A model generated the notes under the pieces. The model was not told where the DNA came from and made no database searches. It saw only the letters and a program-made list of their open reading frames with translations. From CBDANO01 sp965197665 (GTDB lineage: Bacteria > Chloroflexota > Dehalococcoidia > Lucifugimonadales > UBA3495), in assembly GCA_965197665.1 (NCBI GenBank), contig CBDANO010000004.1, forward strand, positions 186,001 through 250,000: DNA of 64,000 nucleotides, given 5' to 3'. A program made the position numbers and the translations under genes. Below are positions 58,576 through 64,000 of this stretch, in pieces (position 1 is the first letter of the stretch; every line of letters starts with the position of its first letter).

Positions 58576-61568
58576 ATGGATGCCAATACGCCCACTGCTT
58601 TCTCGCCGCAAACGCAGTCCCGCGGAAAGCCGTCCCGGCTCGTCTTGGCCGTCGCAGCCGTCTTAGCAACCGTCCTCCTTGGCCTCTTCTTCGGCTCCGT
58701 CGGGCACTCCCAGACCCCCGACAATGAGGGGCCAATATTGCTGGCCGTCGGCGGTCCGGGTTGCGAGGCCCACCCGGACGAGGCGGTCCCCTCCCCGGGC
58801 CCGCCCCATCCCCGCATCAGCGGCTTGGAGCGCTGCATCTCGCCGGGTTCCAGCGACGCCTTTACCCTGGGGGGCCACAACCTGGTGTCCTCGGGCCAGT
58901 ACTCCATGGAGTTGGTCCTTACCACTGAGGACAGCGGCGCCCTAGGGTTCGACTCCTCCTGTTCGGGAACCACCAAGACCTATACTTTCACCGGCGCCCT
59001 CCCCACCGTCACCCACTCTCCCACCCTCTACGGCTGTGGCGGCGACGCCGCCTTTGGCGTCCTCCATGCCGAGCTCTTCGACGCCGGCGCCGAGGTTCTC
59101 CGGACGGGGGATTACCTGGTCTTCGTCGTCCCACTCCCCTCGCCGGACCGGGACGTTACCGGTGAGGATCACATTCCCCCGGACCCCCCGATCCCACCGT
59201 CTCCATAAGCAACCAGCCCACCGGGGTGCGCGTGGGCCAATACTCGCCATTCTTCACGATAACCATTTCCAATTTACAGAGCTTCTACAGAGGCGCCGTG
59301 CAACTGGAAGCCTCCAACACAAGAGTTGTCGGCTTCAACTCCCGCTGCGGTGGAATGGTGCGAAGTTGGAGCGCCGGCCAGACCCAACGCTCCTACAACT
59401 TCCGAGTGTATGGATGCTTATCCGGGACCGCAACGATTAACGTCTACGTGTACCAGATAGTAGACCCTCCCCACAGCCATATCTTCGGGTGGACCCTGGC
59501 CAGTTGGCAGATTAGGGTGACAGACCCACCTCCTCCGCCGACGCCCAGGCCGACACCCAGGCCGACGCCCAGGCCGACACCTACTGCCCCCCCGCCCACC
59601 GGCCTCAGAGTGGACCAGTCCGCCGCAACCGATACCGGCGTAACCCTGCGTTGGAATGCGAGAACCAATGGGCACGGGTACAGGCTGGAGCGCCGCGTAG
59701 GCGCCTCCGGCTCTTGGACGATCGTAGCCTCCGATACTAGCAGCACGAGCAGGACGGCGACGGGGCTGATCTGCGATCCCCCGACGACCTATTACTTCCG
59801 GGTCCGGGCTCGCGGGGACGGGTCGCCCTATTCAACAAGCTTTGGCAGCTCCTCCGGTAGCGTGTCGTGGACAACCCCGGATTGCGGGGACCGGCCCGGC
59901 GAAATCTCACTCAGGGCACCCTTGACGCAGGTAGGCGAAGCGCTCATCGCCACTTTGTCGGACCCTGACGGCAGTGTGGCCAACCAAGTGTGGCAATGGC
60001 AACGCTCGTCTGACGGCGCCGCCGGCTGGAGCGATATCTCCGGCGCGACTATGAGCGCCTACACGGTGACGGACGACGACTTGGGGAAGTGGCTGAGGGC
60101 AGTCGTCACCTACACCGATGGCCACGGTTCCGGCAAGAGCGCGGAGAGCGAGTCAGTCCCCATACCGCCGGAGGTAACCATTGCCCGGCATACTGAAACT
60201 CCAGTTGGTGTTTTTGAAAATACGGACGTCCGGTTCACCCTGGCCGCGAGACCTGCGCCAACGTCGGACCTCCAAGTGCAGGTGTTCGTCACCGATACGC
60301 CATCATGGGCGTTCCTTTCCGTCGATGAGTCATCGACAAGGGAGATAACAATCCCGGCCGGACACACGACTGCGCATTTTACGGTTCGGGTTGATGATGA
60401 CCTTGTTGATGAGGTGGATGGAAATATAACGGTGAAGGTGGTGGAGTCCGGTACCGGATACAACGGTGGGTTTCCTAGTTCCGGGTTTGTAACCATCTGG
60501 GACGATGACAAGCCCGACGCGCCTACCCAACTGCGCGCCAACGGGAACCTTGAAAGCGACGAAATCACCTTGCGGTGGGAGACGGTCCCGATGGCAACCG
60601 GCTACGGCGTGCGCTACGTCGAGGAGGTATGCGACTCGAGCGGCGCCTGCGAGCCTGCCGGCGGGAACTACCCGAGGTGGCAGGAACGGGCGGTTACGAC
60701 AACAAGCACAGGCACGGCAGCGGAGGCGGCTCTAGCCGGGCCGGACAAGAATACCCTCTACCGCATCCAGGCGCGGTCAACAATTGTGAGCGATTCCGAC
60801 TGGCCGGACGAGTTTGCCCTCGTCTTTCCGACCGATTTCCCGCTTGGCGGCGGGACCGTGGCGACGGCCCCCTTCCACGGTTACCAGGCCAAGAATGCGC
60901 AAGGCAGCCACGAGTTCCGTTACGTAATATGCACAGAAACCGTAACGTCGGAGGTCGCCACGAGTCCGAACGATCCGAGCCTTAGTAGGAGCCAACTGGC
61001 AATCATAGATGACATTGAAGATGCTGTAGAGAAGTGGGAAAACACGGTAATCTGGGCCAAGGGTTGGACCAACATCATAGCTACGACGCGTTACCACGCG
61101 CAGGAGGGCGAAGGGTGCACACATCCGTTGTTTACGATCCCGGTGGTTAATTCCTACGCCGAAATCCCGGACCAGCATGGCCGATTCGAGATAAAGTTTG
61201 TATCGAACAACAGAATGGAGGCAGCATGCGATCCTCTGAGCATAAGAATGACGACTATCCCTGGCTGTTGGCGGTCATTTAGCTGGGAGAAGCTGGGGAT
61301 CGGGAAAATAGAGAGGGGCGCCATCCTCATCAATGCAGCCTACGGAGGGAACTATTGGAACGCCACCTTTGGTGGAGCAGACGGCTGCTCGACCCTCCAC
61401 GAACTGGTCGTCCATGAAGCAGGGCACGCCTTCGGCATCGGAACCCTTCCCAACCGACACCCCATCAACACAACGCATTCGATTATGAGCTATGAAGACC
61501 CCAGTAAGTATTGTCAGCCGCAAGCCTATGACATTGTTGCCTTGATGGCGCTCTATCAGTCCCGGTGA
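58576..61568 (+). pseudogene. Secreted multidomain metzincin-like protein, split by a C-tract frameshift
   Basis: One gene in two frames. The first (58576-59208) encodes a TM/signal-anchor (about 20-45) and a beta-rich domain. The second (open from 59166 to 61568) continues it. Adding one C to the C6 run at 59184-59189 joins them as IPPDPPDPTVSISNQPTG, about 997 aa. Downstream domains: Pro/Thr-rich linker, FnIII (about 340-433), an Ig-like domain (about 437-527), Calx-beta (about 530-645), FnIII (about 645-757), and a metalloprotease with HEAGHAFGIG, a later His and the Met-turn SIMSYE. The usual HExxHxxGxxH has Thr at the third ligand place. Homopolymer error or phase variation are both possible. 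Confidence 0.78.
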
Positions 61569-61579
61569 GGAGGGTGGTC

Positions 61580-64000
61580 GTGCTTTCCCGCATCACAATA
61601 CTTGTCGTTTTGGTCGCAGCGCTCGCATTTGCGTGCGCTGCCTACGATAGCGCTCGACCGACACTCGCGACAACCTCCTCATCGAGCCAATCGCCTACGG
61701 CAACCCTTGGGCCTAACCCAACATGGAAACACGCTCTGGGCTTGGGCCGTTCCCCCGTGCCCAGCCCAACCCCCATGCCCAGCCCAACGCCCGCGTCAGC
61801 CTCCACCCTTAATCCGTCATCCAGGTCAGTCCCGACTCCTACCCCGACACCCACATCGGCACCACATGCGGACAGCCTCGGCGAAGAAATGCCCCCGTGC
61901 ACGCCGGTAAACGGTTCTCCTGTAGACCCTTGCGAACTCGACGCGCCGCAATTTGGCGGGGCATCAGGAGGTGGTGAGCCATATCTCGGTGAGGCACCTG
62001 TGAGCATTCGACAGATGCTGGATGGTGAATCAGCACTCCAAGTTAACCACCTCGTAGTACGAGGCACTTACCTTCCGAATACCGTGCGCTGCACCAACAA
62101 CGACCCCTTCCGCCCACAGAATCACTTGACGAGCACGTTTGGCATCCCAGCAAATACCTACTCGTTCAAATGCTACATCGACATGCGCGCCAACGCTTAT
62201 ATCGTCGGCTCCGGCGCGTCCACCTTAAGCTTGATGTTTTTTCTTCTCACCTACCCCGAAGGAGCTTACGCCGACGAGAACCTGACCTGGCAAGAGGGTG
62301 CAGAGATAGTCAGACAGAGCATTGAGACTGACTTCGCGGAGACATACTCTGGCCAGGAACACGTCGTGTTCCTCGGTCCGCCGTACGATCTCTCCTCTCT
62401 GGCATGGCGGATCGGAGCCCGTTGGGACGTCCAACGGCAGGAAGACGGCACAGTGGTGGCGGTTCATCCCAGCAGGCATTGGTGGCGGAGACTCAGGCCT
62501 GACGACTATCCGACCCACCGCTCCACGCTGGAGATGTCGCTGCCCGCTCTCACCCAAGCGATAGTAGCCGCCGATCGGGCACGGAGGGCCGAATACGGGG
62601 GGCGCATCGGCGCAGATCCCAGCCTACCAACGCTGGTCAGCAGCATAGATCAACTCTCTCAATACTACGCTGCGGCTCGCATTCCCGGAACCCCCGACCC
62701 CGTGCAGTCGCCGGCGGCCTACGCCTGCGAAAATGTCGTGGCGGTCAGCGACTCTCAGTCCAACCGGGGGCTGGTGCAGGACTGCTCGGCGCTGCTTGAC
62801 AGCAAGGACACCCTCCGAGGCACGGCTGCACTGAACTGGAGCTCCGACAGTGTTATCACCAGCTGGGAGGGTATCACCACGGGGGACAAACCAGGCCAGT
62901 TCACTAGCGAGGTAATTGGCAATCTAATTAGCCGGGTAATCAAGGTGGAGCTTCCCAACATGAATCTGAATGGGAGCATACCATCGTCATGGCGCGCGCT
63001 GTTCGGGCTGACCCACCTGGACCTGAGCAACAACTCCCTGACGGGGGAGATACCGGCGGAATTGGGGCGGCTGGCGAACCTGGAATCCCTCAAGCTGTCT
63101 GGCAACAGCCTCACCGGGTGCATCCCCCTGGCCTTAAAGGACGTGGCGAACAACGACCTGAGTTCCCTCGACCTGCCCTACTGCCGGCCCCCGCCGCCAG
63201 AGAACCTTAGGGTTGGCGCGCCCGGGGAGACCAGCATCCCTCTGAGTTGGGACGCGGCTCCCAACGCCAATAAGTATAGAGTGGAGTACTGGATCACCGG
63301 CGTCGTAGGCTGGAACCCGTACGACGACGCCATCACCGGCACGAGTCATACGGTGGACGGGCTGCGCTGCGGGGGCGAGTACTGGTTCCGGGTGAGCGCC
63401 TACGGAAGCGGGACGGTCTACGCCGCCGAGTGGAGCGATTGGTCCGAGTTCGTATCGGAGACCACCGGCGTGTGCGTGAGTCCGGTGTTCGACGAGGAGT
63501 CCTACAGCTTCCGGGTGTCGGAGGCCGCGGGGGCGGGTATGCCGGTGGGTACCGTGTCGGCCGCGGACCCCAACGATGACGCCCTGACCTATACCATCAC
63601 CGCAGGCAACGACGACGACATCTTCGCCATCGACGAGGGTACGGGCGCGATCACCGTGGCCGATTCCCTGGATTACGAGACCGTCACGTCCTATACCCTC
63701 CGGGTGCGGGCCGGTGACGGGAGCGGGAACGCGGCTACGGTCGACGTTGCCATCGACGTCATCGATGTTAACGTGGACTATGACCTGGACGACGACGGCC
63801 TCATCGAGGTGCCGAGTGCGGCCCGGTTGAACGCCATCCGCTGGGACCTGGACGGCGACGGGTCGTCCACGGACCCCGCCTATGATGCAGCGTTCCCCGA
63901 GGCGCGCGCCGGGATGGGGTGCCCCTCCGACGGATGCATGGGCTACGAGTTGACGGCAGACTTGGACTTGGATACCGATGGCAGCGGGGAGGCCGACGCG
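61580..64000 (+). CDS. Large exported lipoprotein with LRR, FnIII and cadherin-like domains (runs off the right edge)
   Basis: At least 807 codons with no stop to the window edge. GTG 61580 follows GAGGAGGG, 11 bp after the metzincin stop. Seen: a signal peptide with lipobox LAFAC (Cys19); a Pro/Ser/Thr linker of SPTP repeats (about 45-95); a novel globular region (about 100-430); two plant-type LRR units (about 465-515, LTHLDLSNNSLTGEIPAELG, LSGNSLTGCIP); FnIII (about 535-630); cadherin-like (about 635-730, VSAADPNDDALTYTI); and the DLDDDGLIEV motif with LNAIRWDLDGDG. The last motif is a recurrent feature of Chloroflexota surface proteins. Likely adhesion or surface display. The remaining C-terminus is not visible. 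Confidence 0.85.
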   Translation, partial: MLSRITILVVLVAALAFACAAYDSARPTLATTSSSSQSPTATLGPNPTWKHALGLGRSPVPSPTPMPSPTPASASTLNPSSRSVPTPTPTPTSAPHADSLGEEMPPCTPVNGSPVDPCELDAPQFGGASGGGEPYLGEAPVSIRQMLDGESALQVNHLVVRGTYLPNTVRCTNNDPFRPQNHLTSTFGIPANTYSFKCYIDMRANAYIVGSGASTLSLMFFLLTYPEGAYADENLTWQEGAEIVRQSIETDFAETYSGQEHVVFLGPPYDLSSLAWRIGARWDVQRQEDGTVVAVHPSRHWWRRLRPDDYPTHRSTLEMSLPALTQAIVAADRARRAEYGGRIGADPSLPTLVSSIDQLSQYYAAARIPGTPDPVQSPAAYACENVVAVSDSQSNRGLVQDCSALLDSKDTLRGTAALNWSSDSVITSWEGITTGDKPGQFTSEVIGNLISRVIKVELPNMNLNGSIPSSWRALFGLTHLDLSNNSLTGEIPAELGRLANLESLKLSGNSLTGCIPLALKDVANNDLSSLDLPYCRPPPPENLRVGAPGETSIPLSWDAAPNANKYRVEYWITGVVGWNPYDDAITGTSHTVDGLRCGGEYWFRVSAYGSGTVYAAEWSDWSEFVSETTGVCVSPVFDEESYSFRVSEAAGAGMPVGTVSAADPNDDALTYTITAGNDDDIFAIDEGTGAITVADSLDYETVTSYTLRVRAGDGSGNAATVDVAIDVIDVNVDYDLDDDGLIEVPSAARLNAIRWDLDGDGSSTDPAYDAAFPEARAGMGCPSDGCMGYELTADLDLDTDGSGEADA

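Overview
The window is a GC-rich bacterial chromosome segment with dense gene content and no rRNA, tRNA, CRISPR array, transposase or phage gene that I can recognise. Several features point to a Chloroflexota lineage of the Dehalococcoidia/SAR202 kind. These are an orphan solute-binding lipoprotein with a Val/Glu-repeat linker, an F420-type luciferase-like oxidoreductase, a DUF1800/DUF1501 pair, hydantoinase A/B, a corrinoid reductive-dehalogenase-like protein, and secreted proteins with the DLDDDGLIEV-type repeat. This placement is an inference from gene families, not from a marker RNA.

Layout. 1-5.3 kb: two divergent threonine synthase paralogues, a SorC-type regulator, a luciferase-like oxidoreductase and a stand-alone Lrp/AsnC effector domain. 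5.3-12.6 kb: an AT-rich intergenic island, a frameshifted PAS histidine kinase with its Rcp1-like response regulator, a beta-lactamase-fold hydrolase, a cyclase-family hydrolase and the orphan peptide-type binding lipoprotein. 12.9-21.1 kb: an amidohydrolase, then a convergent four-gene operon of DUF1800, DUF1501, an NHL propeller and a permease fused to an FG-GAP/UnbV ectodomain. 21.8-28.6 kb: ispH, an LPG-synthase/flippase-like membrane protein, DUF488 and hyuAB preceded by a 14-bp minisatellite. 28.7-34.3 kb: a phosphate module phoB-phoR-pstS-pstC-pstA with an 11-bp-periodic Pho box but no pstB. 34.3-40.6 kb: an ABC exporter, the housekeeping operon der-plsY-gpsA, and argF. 40.8-45.5 kb: a pentapeptide-repeat/TIR protein, a strong bidirectional terminator, a reductive-dehalogenase-like iron-sulfur protein with a good promoter, and a ThDP enzyme. 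45.7-56.4 kb: rsmI, a cyclophilin, a leucine-dehydrogenase-like enzyme, small Fe-S and zinc-ribbon proteins, a YvcK-like protein, a PGI/PMI, ligA and pth. 56.5-64.0 kb: three consecutive exported proteins: a gluzincin-like lipoprotein, a frameshifted multidomain metzincin, and a large LRR/FnIII/cadherin lipoprotein that runs off the window.

Main points of interest: (1) the four-gene DUF1800-DUF1501-NHL-permease/FG-GAP/UnbV operon and the fusion protein in it; (2) short perfect tandem duplications, three of them exactly 17 bp, that often fall on translation-initiation regions, including a chain of TAATG-coupled mini-ORFs and a minisatellite that contains a copy of the start of hyuA; (3) two homopolymer frameshifts that split otherwise intact proteins; (4) the pentapeptide-TIR protein; (5) the Tat-less reductive-dehalogenase-like protein; (6) a pst operon that stops abruptly before pstB.
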